Source: Neoarius graeffei (Eukaryota > Chordata > Actinopteri > Siluriformes > Ariidae). Taken from it: a DNA stretch of 64,000 nt. The translations under genes were made by a program, and so were the position numbers. The DNA is taken from positions 59,755,238-59,819,237 of the forward strand of contig NC_083587.1 of NCBI RefSeq assembly GCF_027579695.1. Direction: 5' to 3'. The stretch's first letter is position 1. The number at the start of each line of letters is the position of its first letter. Positions 43,633-55,817 of the stretch are shown here, piece after piece. A model generated the notes under the pieces. That model saw only the letters and a list, made by a program, of their open reading frames with translations. It searched no databases and had not been told where the DNA came from.

Positions 43633-44119
43633 TATCTGTGGTAAAAAAAAAAAATACAAAAGTAATATCAAATCCCACGTCTAAACTCGTCACGTCTGAT
43701 TAATATTGGCGCAAGAGGTTTCTCGAGTTGAGTTTTATCCCGCCAGCCCCACTGTTGCGCTAACAGCTAGCGGGTCGGTTGTACGAATCGTTTTACTATT
43801 TTTATTTATTTTTTTCATCGATCACAAAGCATAAAATCTCTGTCATTTATTACATTCCTAGAATTTGCTTTCTGAGCAAATGCTTGCTGCGTGTGGTCAA
43901 AAAAGTGTCTCTCTGTGCACCTGAAGTGAAAAGTACTGTAATTACGCTAAAGGTTTAGCACCTGCATAACTGGCGATACGCAGCATAGCGACGTTTGTAT
44001 GACCGTACCCTTTCGGGAATGGCTGCGAATTAACCTGGAACGTTTTCCGAATTTTTTTATTTTGCAAGCTTTTGGAAAATGCTTCCAAGTGACTGAATTG
44101 TCGAGTTCCATTTATACCC

Positions 44120-44688
44120 TGTCCACACTAGGGATTTTGTACCGATACGAAACTACTTTCGTACCGCAACACCTGTCCACACTAGCAACTATACCGGTAC
44201 TGTAGTGGTATAACTGTATCGGTACGAAACCCACAAATGTATGGGTTTCGTACCGGTACAGTATCGGTACTGTAGCGCTTCGCTGTAGTGTGGACAGATG
44301 AAGCGGTTCTGTATCGATACAAATATAATGCGCAAAGTCACACACCTCAATCGATGTCTTCGCTGAATAAAATAGTGAAGAACGGAGATTCGTTTGTTTC
44401 TTTCTCAACTGCCTCGCACGTTTTATACGATTCGACTGAATAAATGACCACCAGAAATACAGACTGTACATTGACAACAAAAAGCACACACACGTTGTTT
44501 CATCCGCCATATTCTCGGAAGGAAGTTACTCGGTAACCACGGAAACATTTCACGCACGCGCATTTCAACTACCGTGAAAGAAAACTGCAAACATTTCTCG
44601 CTAGTGTGGACAGATGCACTAAACTGTACCGGTATACTTGGTATCGATACAGTTATACCACTTTCGTACCGGTAAAAGTGTGAACACA
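44120..44688. mobile_element. Inverted-repeat element with reiterated GTACCGGTAC sites
   Basis: Ends TGTCCACACTAG and, inverted, TGTGTTCACACTTTTACCGG. Both subterminal regions contain many copies of ACCGGTAC, CGATAC and TAACTGTATCGGTACGAAA motifs. No coding. It resembles non-autonomous elements whose transposase binds repeated subterminal palindromes. Confidence 0.6.
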
Positions 44689-45689
44689 GCATTGGATGCC
44701 TTCCTGCATTTTTACACAATCCGAAAAGGGTGCGAGTTTAAAACCCTGAGAGGAAAATCCGAGGAAAAAGAAATGCCAAAACGCGACAAAGTAAACTTGC
44801 TAAAACAGTTAGAGGGCTGAAATGAAAGATGAACCAACAGACTAAGCGACTCGACAATAAAATCGGAAGAAAAATCAGCTTGTGAATGAATATCTGAAGC
44901 GTTCCCTTTCTCTCTCAGCAGCGTGTGTTGGTTTACCTGAGTGTGTAATTATGCTAACGGGCCGCTCGGAGCCATCCATGGTTGTAACGTAAGGCGTGAT
45001 TTTCGCAGGCAGCTGTTTCACTCGTCTAATAGCAGATTTGGCCACTTTCGCCCCGACAGCCGCTGTAATCACACGCCGAGACATCACGGCGGATTTAATG
45101 AGATGGTGATACTCGGAGATAACAGACTGCTTACAGATCTCCACCAGCGCTGTAGTGGGTGATTATGGGTAGGAAGCACAAGCACTTGGGCTGCTGGAGG
45201 GCCTTTGACGAGGGAGTCGAGTGGAGGACATAATGATCGAAATAGTAACTGACTCACATCGGTTTGAATCAGAATAGCTGCAAAAAAGGACGGGCTGAGA
45301 CGTCTGTGGCTCGGAATGACTAACTTTAGCACCTTTCATGCGTTCAAAGCGCGGCTTAAATCACAGCAAGGTGATGAACGGATCTCAAAATATAAGACGT
45401 AGGACATGTTTTGCTTTATATACCCTCGCTGGTCACTTTATTAGGAATAGGTGTACTACATCCTGCGGTTCGATGCAGTTCTTTCATCAGCCAATCCCCT
45501 GACAGCAGCAGAACGCATAAAAATTGTATTTTTGAAGTGTATTTTTGAGGATTCAGAATGAGGACCTCTGAACGAGCTTTAAAGAATTATTAGTTTGTAA
45601 TGTGAAAAAGAATGTTCCCTGAATATCAGCGCCGTCCCGTCTCCTGAGGTTAAGGTCTCTCGCTGGAATGCTTTATAAGGCTTGATAAA
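44689..45689. other. No gene; short Tc1-like relic at 45428-45530
   Basis: Mostly unclassified. 45428-45530 (GGTCACTTTATTAGGAATAG, ATCAGCCAATCCCCTGACAG) matches the start of the second Tc1-like family seen at 31345-31920. Confidence 0.45.
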
Positions 45690-46152
45690 TGTTACAGGTC
45701 AAAATATTTCAGCCTCGTATTGTTTTATTTTTGACCTGGGTTAAGATTTTGAACTTGGTTCATAATTTTCAACCTCGGTACAATTTAAAATCATCTAATA
45801 TTCTTAAAAGGGATTTTCCATCACTTCTTTTGTCAAACCACGCCCCCCCCCCCCCCCAGTATTTCCTCGTCTGTCTGTGCCTACTTATTCTTATCTACTT
45901 AATTGGCATTTTTAAGAAAATATCTTTTTTTTCATACTTGACCAGGATTTGAACTCAGAGCCTTCTGTTTCTTCACCCAACACCTGAACCATGTCAAGTA
46001 GTTTAAAATACAAAGTCTTCCCAAATCCAAACCCTAAACCTAACTCTCGACGGCGTAAGTCTCTCTGATACAAGTAACAAATTACGAACTGGGTTAAAAT
46101 TTCTAACCTGGGTTGAAAAATTCCACCCGACCGATAATTCTGACCCGTAACA
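45690..46152. mobile_element. Inverted-repeat element with AACCTGGGTT motifs
   Basis: Ends TGTTACAGGTCAAAATATT and, inverted, TGTTACGGGTCAGAATTAT. The motif ACCTGGGTTAA and variants recurs near both ends. A C17 run lies at 45842-45858. No coding or clear target duplication. Confidence 0.6.
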
Positions 46153-46599
46153 CAAACATGAGTGGAAACGTCAGGTCAGGTTTGTTCAGGTAACGTAATC
46201 GCACAACTTGAGCAGTTTCCTCACCTGGTCTCTCCAGGCTTGACCTGGACTTGAGCACTGATGACTCGGATTCGTAAATTGGAGAAGAGGACTCTTTTTA
46301 TTTTTGTAACATGCCATAATAATTTGGCATAAGATATTTATATCTACATTAATTTTTCTCCTAATTTCGTGCAAGTGCGTCACACTTGCACGTAGGGTTG
46401 CAAAGGGCGGAAAATTTCCGGAAAATTTCTGGAAAGTTTCCGGTAAGTTTCCATGGAAACTTTGGTATGGGAATTTTGGGAATTTTCAAAAAAAAAAAAA
46501 AAAGCACTGGAATTACGGTAATTTCGGGGAATTATTAAATTTTTTATTTATATATATAAACATTTATTATTTATTAATTATTTATTAAGTCATAAACAA

Positions 46600-47591
46600 T
46601 AGGGCTGTAACGATATGCGTATCGAAATCGCGATACGCAGAGCCACGATCCGTATCGCAATACAAGGCAGAATCACGGTACACCCTTTCAAACTTCTCCT
46701 CAGCCCAAAAACAGAGGCGCTTCCAAACTTCAATTTATGAATACTTTTTATTTAAATTACATTTTAAACTTACTTAAATGACTTTTATTTTTTTATATCT
46801 ATTAGTAAGTCGTTTTTTCGCCAACCTGCGACAATCTTCTGCGAGTCACGCAACGTCCACACTCGCCACTGGCAGAGCATTCATTTCTTTTAAGCGGTCG
46901 CCATTCTGGTTGCGACGCGGGGAGCGAATCTGTAAACAAGCAGCTCATTGGCTGGCTAGGTGTGCCACAAGCCAATCACAATCACTTGACCGGAAAGGCA
47001 TGCAGTGTTGCCAGATTGGGCAGGTTTAGGTGCTTTTTGGCTGGTTTTGAACATATTTTGGGATGGAAAACGTTAGCAATATCTGGCAACACTGAAGGCA
47101 TGTCTGCTTGGGCGGAAGCCTTCTGCGGCAGTTACATTTTGACACGCGAGCAACGTTTCACCATAAAAATTCCGTAATTTCCATCTGTTTTCCGCGATCA
47201 CAGAAAATCATTGGCCCTATGAGAGTGAGACAGTGAGAGAGCCACCCCCCCCCCCCCCCCCCCCCAAAAAAAAATCTTAACAGATTTACACGATTTGGAA
47301 AAATGACTTTTTCAGAACCGAAAAAAACAGAGCTTCCGGCTCAACAGTATTATTTTGAGAAATAAAACAATCTTTGGATATACATTTGTTCATTTTTGCA
47401 TACATATTACTCATTCTCTGCAGTGGTCTGAATTATTTGTTATTAAATAGTTAATGTAAGTAAGTAAATGTTAATAAGTCAAATTTACTACTTTAAAAAA
47501 ACATTTTTAAAAAATCGTGGGCGTATCGAATCGTGGGTCAAAAATCGCGATACGAATCGAATCGTGAGTTGGGTGTATCGTTACAGCCCTT
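46600..47591. mobile_element. hAT element with exact 8-bp duplication, third level
   Basis: Starts TAGGGCTGTAACGATA and ends ATCGTTACAGCCCTT, flanked by identical ATAAACAA (46592-46599, 47592-47599). Subterminal regions repeat ATCGCGATACG. It carries the 92-bp element 47003-47094 and a C-rich run (47246-47265). Confidence 0.9.
47003..47094. mobile_element. 92-bp hAT miniature element, innermost level
   Basis: CAGTGTTGCCAGAT .. ATCTGGCAACACTG, flanked by identical AAGGCATG (46995-47002, 47095-47102). The same length as the copy at 25529-25620. Confidence 0.93.
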
Positions 47592-47953
47592 ATAAACAAA
47601 CAAAAATATAAACATTTTATTTTTTGTCATCAGCAGACATTATTGCAAAATGGAGACAATTAAAACACATGACTCTGATTTATTTGTAAGAAGAACTTTA
47701 TCAATGCTTATTTCTTTTATTGAACAAAACATGAACGTTTGCCAATATGTTGCTTACAGCTCCCACTTATGGGACAGAACAGACAGAACGTAACTCTCTT
47801 TCTGACTCAAAAACTCATTCAAAATGTAAAATGAAAAATGTTTTCCCCTTCGAAAAAAGTCTTGAATGTCAAATAAAGTCTTGCATATCAATGCATTTAC
47901 ACAAAGTTTCTCAAGCCTTATTTTTGCATGCTCTCCATTTTTTCCAAATTCTT

Positions 47954-48166
47954 TCAAGCTTCTTCCTGAACCTCAATATCCTCAGTGTTCACTTCCTCAA
48001 TATCTGAATCCTCTTCTACTTCAGTGTCTGTGTCTGTGTCCAGTCTTGTTGAGGATGGCTCTGGGTCAGGCTCAAAGAGCCTGAGGTTTGCTCGTATGGC
48101 CACTAATTTCGCCACTCTTTCATTGATGAGCCTGTTCTGAATTTTTGAAAACTTACTTGATGGCAT
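47954..48166 (-). pseudogene. C-terminal remnant of a hAT transposase
   Basis: Frame with FSKIQNRLINERVAKLVAI, RANLRLFEPDPEPSS and a long acidic tail (DTDTDTEVEEDSDIEEVNTE). The NERVAKLVAIRANLRL pattern fits the end of a hAT dimerisation region followed by a disordered acidic C-terminus. The catalytic part is absent. The assignment rests mainly on its position in a hAT element. Confidence 0.5.
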
Positions 48167-49144
48167 GTAGTCCTTTGTTTGTAATGTGTGATCTCGGCAG
48201 TTTGTGTTTAAAACAGTTCTAGCTCTTCAGAATTCTAGAAGTTATTGTGCATGTGATAGAGGGATGCAAAATGCATGTAAGGGGTGTGGCTTCAATGGCT
48301 CCTGAGAAAATAACATGTTTTGTCCATGTGAGTGAGTAACAGCGTGCTATGCACAACTTTATTCCCATAAATCTGCCTCTTTTAACCAAGATTATGCTAC
48401 AGTATTTTTTTTCTACTTACTTAATTGATGTCCACTTTCAAAATTCCCAGTCTTTTCCCGAAAATTCCCGTTAATTCCCGAAAATTCCCATGGAAAGTTT
48501 CCACTTTTGAAAATTCCCGGAATTTTGCAACTCTACTTGCGCGCCTTGGCTCGTGCATCAGAAAGACTCTCGGGCGCGCTCCGGACAGCGCACTTGCCGA
48601 GTGGATTCTCACACACGCCGTAAACGACTCGCACCTGAACAGAATTAAAGCACAATCAGTGCGCCGATATAAAAACTGTGAAAACACACTCACTTTGTGA
48701 AGTATTGAGTTGCGTTGCTGACATGTTCCCGAGCCTTATTTCCTTGTTTGGTTTCCTGATTTCCTGTTTCTCGTCTGTGATCCTGCCAAGTCCATGATGG
48801 CCTGCCTGTGCCTCGCTCAACCTGTCGCCTGTTTCTGATTTTGCCTGCCGTTCTGGATTGTTTACCGTCTTCACTTGTATTAATAAACACACCTTCTGCA
48901 CTTACATCCGTCTCCCAGCCATCTCTGACAGGATACTGTACACTCCCTGACAAAGAGAAGCACGTTCACCTGTTCAGGAACAAACTGATGTTAATGGCAC
49001 TAAAACAGACACCATCACATGGTCCGGTTGGAGTCTTGGTCTCGACTTGACTCGGAATTTTCTTTCATGACTCTGACTTGAACACTGGGGACTCGAGACT
49101 AGATTCAGACTCGAAGTTTAGTGACTCGACTCCAACACTGGGAC

Positions 49145-49665
49145 TGTGTCCAAAATCACTCCCTACTCACTATACAGGGCACAATATAGTGAGGACGCCA
49201 TTTTGTAGTGCTGTCCGAAACCTTAGTGAGGATTATTTACACCCTATATAGCATAGTGCACTCAAAGTATCCCACAGTGCATCACGAAATGCGTCACTAA
49301 CCAAAGCAATATAAAACCAAAGCATCATGCATTGCGGTCGCGCTGAAAGAAATCAAATTAAAAGTCTCAAATTTGATTTAATAAAAGGCAGCGACAAAGA
49401 AGAAAGTAAGTATTCAGGCTTGATTAAAAAAAAAAAGAACTGAAAGATGCACGTACTTTGCGTTGATTGATTAATGTGGGAAATGCGCTCAGTATAATAT
49501 GGATTTATCACAAAAACACACACGTGTATTTATTACTTTGAAAACCCACCAGCCGACTGATCTGGCACGTTTTAATCGTGCGACAGTAACGACGTAAATA
49601 CCAGCGCCCGAAAACGTTTTTTCATTTTACCAATGAGCTCACTATATCGTCCTCTATAGTCTTAG
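49145..49665. mobile_element. GTGTCCRAAATC element, partial copy
   Basis: It begins GTGTCCAAAATCACTCCC and follows the same sequence as 49953-50441, but is cut after CCTCTATAGTC without the closing inverted repeat. Contains ATTTTGTAG and TAGTGCACTCAAAGTATCCC. Confidence 0.68.
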
Positions 49666-50441
49666 CCGTGTTGAATTTAGTTGGTTTGGTCCACGGCAGG
49701 CGTCGCTTATCTGCGCGATCTTCATGAGACTTGTGCGAGACTTCGAAACGTCAAGTGTCAGCCAGGTGTCAGTGCCGCCATTTTGAAAACCGTTTTCCAA
49801 ACGAAGTATTGCACAAAATCGAGTTTAAATGACGATTGCTGCCTACTTTTTTCAAACTTTCCTGATTGCTATCAAAACAAACAAAACTTCTGGCTTGATT
49901 ACGTCAGCGTTCGAAAGAGGGCGCGCGCGGCTTGACAACGTTGGCAGATGTTGCCGTGTCCAAAATCGCTCCCTACTCACTATACCGTATAGTGACGACG
50001 CCATTTTGTAGCGCCGTCCGAAACCTTAGTGAGGATTATTTACACCCTATATAGTGCACTCAAAGTATCCCACAATGCATCACGAAAAGTAGTGTACAAC
50101 CGATGGTCACTAACCAAAGCAATATATCCCATCATGCATTGTGGTTGCGCTGAAAGAAATCAAATTAAAAGTTTCAAATTTGATTTTTAGGAAATGCTCT
50201 CGGTATAATACGGATTTATCACAAAAACACACACGTATGTGTTTTTTATTTTGAACGAACACCCACCAGCCGACTGATCCGGCACGTTTTAATCGTGCGA
50301 CAGTAACGACGTAAATACCAGCGCGACGGACGAGTGTCCGAAAACGTTTTTTCATTTTACCAATCGGCTCACTGTGTAGTCCTCTATCTAGTAATTCCCT
50401 ATATAGGGTGTAGTGAACGAGTGAGCGATTTCGGACACAGA
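49666..50441. repeat. 776-bp repeat unit including GTGTCCRAAATC element, copy 1
   Basis: The first 287 bp (AGCCGTGTTGAATTTAGTTG..) are followed by an element with inverted ends GTGTCCAAAATCGCTCCC / GAGCGATTTCGGACAC (49953-50441). The whole unit recurs inverted at 53889-54650. Confidence 0.75.
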
Positions 50442-50879
50442 TACCCCTTTTCCACCAAATCAGTTCCAGGGCTGGTTCGGAGCTGGTGCTGGTTCACAAC
50501 TCGTTCAACTTGCGAGCCAGCTGAGAACCAGCTTGCTTTTCCATCGCTCGTGGTGCTAAGAGAAGACACGTCATTACGTCGCTGTATACGTCAGTGACGT
50601 CACTACGTTTGCATAAACCTTGGCGCAAATGTCGAAGCAAAAACAACGCAGAAGAAGCAGCAGCAACAACAACAATAATAATAATGGATGACTTCGCGTT
50701 TGTACAGCTGCTGCTTCTCGTCGCTTAAAACTGGCGATCTTTCGCGGTCTTGTTATTGTTGTCGGTCTTAACAACTCTGCCCCCCCGCTGACGTAAGCGG
50801 TTCTTTCGTCTGGCCCAGCAGAGAGTTGGTGCTAGCCTGGAACCGGTTTTTCTGGCCCCAGAGCCAGTTCTTTGTCACT

Positions 50880-51400
50880 GACTACGTTTACATGCACGTC
50901 CAAATCGAGCTGCTGTTGGTAATCGAGCAAAGGGTCCCAGCAGGGGTGCCAGAGAAGTCCAATCCTACATGCACAAGTGAAATCGGGCTATTGTGCAAGG
51001 TGCATTGTGCACCCGAGCCACACGTGGCGCTACACGCCCCATCGTGTTGGTACACTTCCGGTTGTCGTCATGAAGAAGAGCTATAGTGTTGCCAGATACT
51101 GCTGACGTTTTCCAGCCCAAAACATGTTCAAATCCGCTAAAATGCACTTAAAACCCCCAATCTGGCAACATTAGCAGTTCCGTGTTCAAGCTGTTAGGCT
51201 TGCTCTAACAGACTATGGCTACAAACTGTCCGGCACAGACCACTGTTTTGTAAGACAACTTATTTTGCACAATAATATTTTTCTAAAGTCCATTTTTTGC
51301 TTACAAAAAAATATTTTTTTTTGCTTACAATTTAACTTATGTCTTAATAAACACACAAAAAGTTCAGTTGTTTTGTTTTTATTGACATTCTTCAGATGTT

Positions 51401-51474
<74 letters not shown>

Positions 51475-51876
51475 ACAAATACAATGACTTGTTTATGTAC
51501 ACAATTCACAGCTATGCAACAGCTGTACAGATGTATTTGGTGATACAGTAAGTGAGCTAAATTTTAACAGTGCAAACAATGCCACAAAAAGAAAAGATTC
51601 ATGCCGTTGTCATGCCGACCGAGGCTGTTGTGTTTCCCGCTTGTGGTCTCGTCACTCGTCACTTCCGGAAGTAGCTCGACAACTAGCTCGATAGGGTATA
51701 CATGCACAAAGTAGCTCGGCAGAAATCGCATAAACTAGGTCGTGTAGCTCGATTCCGAGAAATCAAGTTCGGTTCAATTTCAGCCGAATTAAGGTGTATA
51801 CATGGCATTTTGAACTTCGATTTCAGTCGAGCAACAGCCGAAATTCGATTCTCTCTATGTGCATGTAAACGTAGTG
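50880..51876 (-). mobile_element. Harbinger-like element (CACTACGTTTACATGCAC), copy 2
   Basis: Inverted relative of 32704-33917. The flanking triplets are ACT (50877-50879) and AGT (51877-51879), where the empty site has AGT. It lacks about 220 bp relative to copy 1 and carries its own (AT)n (51404-51457) and the 92-bp relative at 51085-51171. Confidence 0.8.
51085..51171 (-). mobile_element. 92-bp hAT family member, old copy
   Basis: Shares its position and flanks with 33628-33715 in the paralogous element. Confidence 0.8.
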
Positions 51877-51953
51877 AGTGGAAACAGAAAACCCGGTTCC
51901 AAACTAAGCACTGGCCCCGAACCAGCCCTGGAACTGCTTTGGTGGAAAAGGGG

Positions 51954-52896
51954 CGAGAGTGGGTCTCTGTTTATGATCGGAGATCTTTTCCAGCTGTCAC
52001 TTTTTTTTGAGAGCTTAAACACATGGCATTCTCGTGCAGCACAGAAGTAAGGAAAGCCGAGAGCGTTTTCAAGCCTCTCGTCATCGTCGTTGTCGTCTGC
52101 ATTCCTGATTCGGAAAGCCGTTTGTCAGTGTGGGAAAATGCAGGTCAACCGCTTGTCCTGTTGCATGTCTATGCACACACTGATCTTACCATCACGCGAC
52201 GGCGAAAACAGCCGAGCCGGCAGCTGGCAGGAGGCTCTGTGGTCCTCACAGTGCAGCCACAAACAGGAAAAGCGGTTTGCTGGATTTCTAAAAGTTTGAC
52301 GTTGCACTACTTCTTCACCATTCATGCGTTTATAATTTAAGCCCTTCCAAAATGATGTCTTTCCTTCTTGTAGCTCTGTCATATTTCCACAAGCCAAGCA
52401 TTTTTTTTTTTCCTTCCCCCCTCCCGTCGTGTTCATGATGGAAGAGGAACAAGTGTGGACTCGGATAAAAATTCAACACGACGCCTCAGTGAACCTGTCA
52501 ATTTGCATCGATTCATTTCCATGGGCTGTTTTTGCATTTATTCCCACTCCCGCATGCTGTTTTTCTCCAGCGTGCGGCTATTTTTAGTCAAATCTCGACC
52601 GAAAAGAGGAAAAGTACTTTTTACTTTTTAATGAGCGTTTTTGTTGCTTTTGGTTTTTCATGCATCCAGAGAGGAAAGGAGCAGATTCAGCACTTGAGTG
52701 AAAATATTCGTATCAAAGCAGATCATTTGGCGAAGCTTTTAAGGGAGAACTGAAGGCAGATTTTTTTTTTTTTTATCATCAAAATTCTATTTCTCATTTT
52801 ATTAAATATCGGGATGCATTTCTGATCGCTATTTTGTCGCCGCTATAGCAAGTTATGAGCGTTTGAGAGATGCTCTGTAATACATCAGTCCATACG
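51954..52896. other. No gene or repeat recognised
   Basis: About 900 bases of intronic sequence. Frames here lack conserved motifs. Confidence 0.4.
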
Positions 52897-53787
52897 CATA
52901 CATGTCAACCTTTGGTCGATCAAACCTGTATAACCAACCTCCAAAATCCGTATTTCCCTTATAAAATCCGTATAAGATGCAAATTAAAATAATTTACCTA
53001 AAATTTGAATGATAATTAACAATGATATATCCCAGTTACTTTTTATTCAATATTAATAACAATAAACCTTCAGAATGAATACAAAGCTCCAATGTTCGAC
53101 AAAAACACAGTGTTATCAGCGTAGTTACGAAGGAAATACTTCGTTGTTTGGAGACAGGTTTCACCGAGCAGCTATTATGCACGAGACTTCATATTAGCCA
53201 CAAAGTCAGGAAAATCTGTTTGTAAAATTACGTTATAATGACCAAATGCAATGAAAAGTATTTTTCCAGTCTCACCTGTGAAAGGTAATCCCATGTGATC
53301 TCGTTTGGACGGTAAACCTGTTGGTACAGTTAAACGCAGCACATGAATGAGGCATCTTTATTCTCGGCTACTGTCTAGACGCTATACCAGACATGGTTGA
53401 AGAATCTCCATTTTGCCACATCCAATATGGCGGCGAGGATGACGCATGATTCTACGCAGAAGGCGGCGTCTATGTTTATATGTCTATGACTTCATGGTTG
53501 GCGGGATTCTCGCAATGCGGTGTGCGCATGATCAAAAGTGGAACGAAGTCTCGCTACCACAAGATAACGCGCGATTTCATAAGACTCTTTACTGGCTTTC
53601 TGTGGCGTACAGTACGTTTGTAAATGTTATGCGCTCTTTTATCATCGTGGGAATTGATTATAGCTCTAAATAAATATTGAAGTTTTTTTTAAAGAATCTG
53701 TAGAACTTTATTTATACGCCCGTATACTACGTTTATTGAATGAAATCCGTATAAAATACGGACATTCCGTATAGGTTGACATGTATG
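52897..53787. mobile_element. hAT-like element (CATACATGTCAACC ends)
   Basis: Inverted ends CATACATGTCAACCT / AGGTTGACATGTATG resemble the hAT at 25245-26404 (CATACCTGTCAACT). Subterminal regions repeat AAAATCCGTATA. Flanks share ATACG but not a clean 8-bp match. Part of it also matches the left edge of the window. No intact transposase. Confidence 0.65.
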
Positions 53788-53888
53788 GATACGTCAAAAC
53801 AATGGCCGTAAACGAGATTCGTTGAGATCTGTGCGAGACATCGTAGGACGGAAGTAAAACGTACAGCGGAAATCAAAGTGAAAAACCC

Positions 53889-54650
53889 TGTGTCCGAAAT
53901 CACTCACCCGTTCACTACTCCCTATATAGGGAATTACTAGATAGAGGACTACATAGTGAGCTGATTGGTTAAATGAAAAAACGTTTTCGGACACTCGTCC
54001 GTCGCGCTGGTATTTACGTCGTTACTGTCGCACGATTAAAACGTGCCGGATCAGTCGGCTGGTGGGTTTTCATTCAAAATAATAAGCACACGTGTGTATT
54101 TTTGTGATAAATCTGTATTATACTGAGCGTATTTCCTAAAAATCAGATTTGAGACGTTTAATTTGATTTCTTTCAGCGCGACCGCAGTGCATGATGGGAT
54201 ATATTGCTTTGGTTAGTGACCATCGGTTGTACACTACTTTTCGTGATGCATTGTGGGATACTTTGAGTGCACTATATAGGGTGTAAATAATCCTCACTAA
54301 GGTTTCGGTCGGCACTACAAAATGGCATCCTCGCTATACTGTATAGTGAGTAGAGCGATTTTGGACACGGCAACATCTGCCAGCATTGTCAAGACGTGCG
54401 CGCCTTCTTTCGAATGCTGATGTAATCAAGCTGGAAGTTTTGTTTGTTTTGATAGCAATCAGGAAAGTTTGAAAAAAGTAGGCAGTAATCGTCATTTAAA
54501 CTCGTTTTTGTGCAATACTTAGTTTGGAAAACAGTTTTCAAAATGGCGGCACTGACACCTGGCTGACACTTCACGTTTCGAAGTCTCGTGAAGATCGCGC
54601 GGATAAGCGACGCCTGCCATGGACCAAACGAACTAAATTCAACACGGCTA
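53889..54650. repeat. 776-bp repeat unit, inverted copy 2
   Basis: Reverse complement of 49666-50441 with scattered substitutions. The two copies face each other across 3.4 kb. Confidence 0.75.
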
Positions 54651-55180
54651 AAAACCGAATAGTCCGATAAGGATTTAATTGCAATTAGTTGCCAATACGA
54701 GTCACGATATAAGGTTACTAAAACCGAAAACGTAACTCAATAACGCATTAATTAAGAAATAAAGCAAGTTTAAAAATGACTTCAGTTCTCTATTAAGGGA
54801 TCCTTGGTGACAAACTGGACGACCCTTCAATATGATCTTGGATGGAAGCTGCTTTTTTTTTTTTCCCCCTTCTTCTTCCCCTTCTAAGAGCGTAGCTATA
54901 ACGCTTCATTCACACAAGCAAGCGACAGAGCAGCATTTCTCAATTTAGTGTCAGATGTTTGGTATCTAAATGCTTGGCTCCATGGAATCTCTTGGACCAA
55001 TTTTCCATCATCGGTTGCCTTTGTCTTGGGTTGTCCACGGAAAATCTCCTAGGCTGGATGAGCTTATGCGATCATGCGTCATCCATCTGTCGTCATCTGT
55101 TTACAGAAATCGCTACTCCTCCGACAGGATTGATCAGACTTTGATCAAACTCGCATAGCGTTCTCCAGGTGGCTGTGCAT
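54651..55180. other. No gene recognised
   Basis: Contains T/C-rich runs near 54855-54885 and no domain-bearing frame. Confidence 0.4.
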
Positions 55181-55625
55181 AAAAGTTGTCCAGATGGTGG
55201 CTCCACTTGTTAGATTTGCGATTTTATGGGCGTCTGGAATTTCAGGTGACTCCTCACATTTTTAAACTGCAAGGATGTTTTCACTGAAACTCACCCAGAA
55301 GACTCTAAAGACATATTCTAACAATACTTGTTCACCAGGTGGCGCCATCTGCCATGGCTGAGGCTACAGAGAGGCCATGTGCAGTTTCATGAAAAAAAAC
55401 TCGCATCCCATGTTCCCCAGGTTGGTTTGTATAAAAGTTGCCAAGTCGGTGGCGCCACCTGTCATGGTTACAATTTTATGGGCGTCTGAAATTTTGGGCA
55501 ATTCATTACTGCTAGGATGTTTTCACTGAAACTCACCCAGAAGATTCTAAAGACGTATTGCAACAAGAGTTGTTCACCAGGTGGCGCCACCTGCCATGGA
55601 TGCAGCTACACAGGGGTCAGGTGCA
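55181..55625. repeat. Two ~240-bp tandem units with GGTGGCGCCACCTG
   Basis: GGATGTTTTCACTGAAACTC occurs at 55274 and 55514, and CACCAGGTGGCGCCA at about 55336 and 55576, a 240-bp period. Unit ends contain the palindrome GGTGGCGCCACC. A diverged earlier piece begins near 55100. Confidence 0.72.
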
Positions 55626-55817
55626 ATTTCACAAAAATCGCGACTCCTCCTACAGGATTGATCGGATTTCAAATTTGCACACAACAGTGGCTGGTATGAG
55701 CTCCAGCGTCATTGAGACGCTGGTTGTAATTAAACCGAAGTAACACAGTCGTGTCTGAACTTCGCAGTGGAGCGTCGACGTTTTAGATCCTACCATCCGG
55801 TCCAAAGTCAAAGCATC

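Larger units (their letters stand above)
46393..48536 (-). mobile_element. hAT element with TTCCCGGAA-type ends
   Basis: Starts TAGGGTTGCAAAG and ends TTTGCAACTCTA. Flanks CTTGCACG / CTTGCGCG match at 7 of 8. Both subterminal parts repeat GGAAATTTCC / AATTCCCG motifs. A minus-strand frame (48166-47954) is a remnant of its protein. It contains 46600-47591. Confidence 0.85.
46235..49139. mobile_element. hAT element with GAGTC-rich ends, outermost of a four-deep nest
   Basis: Ends CAGGCTTGACCTGGACTTGA and CTCGACTCCAACACTG correspond to the element at 12048-13496 in the opposite orientation. Flanks GGTCTCTC / GGACTGTG match at 5 of 8 positions, suggesting an old insertion. It contains 46393-48536. 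Confidence 0.65.
50444..51953. mobile_element. CCCCTTTTCCACCAAA miniature element, split
   Basis: The ends match 57721-58243 (CCCCTTTTCCACCAAATCAG, inverted at 51915-51953). The middle encodes the same short start (ATGGATGACTTCGCGTTTGT on the plus strand near 50682). It is interrupted at 50880-51876, and comparison with the intact copy gives the empty site TTTGTCAGTGGAAAC. Confidence 0.82.

Noticed and set aside
48421-48953. Overlapping frames on both strands near 48421-48953
   Set aside because: They cross the end of a hAT element and its flank; no conserved motif on either strand.
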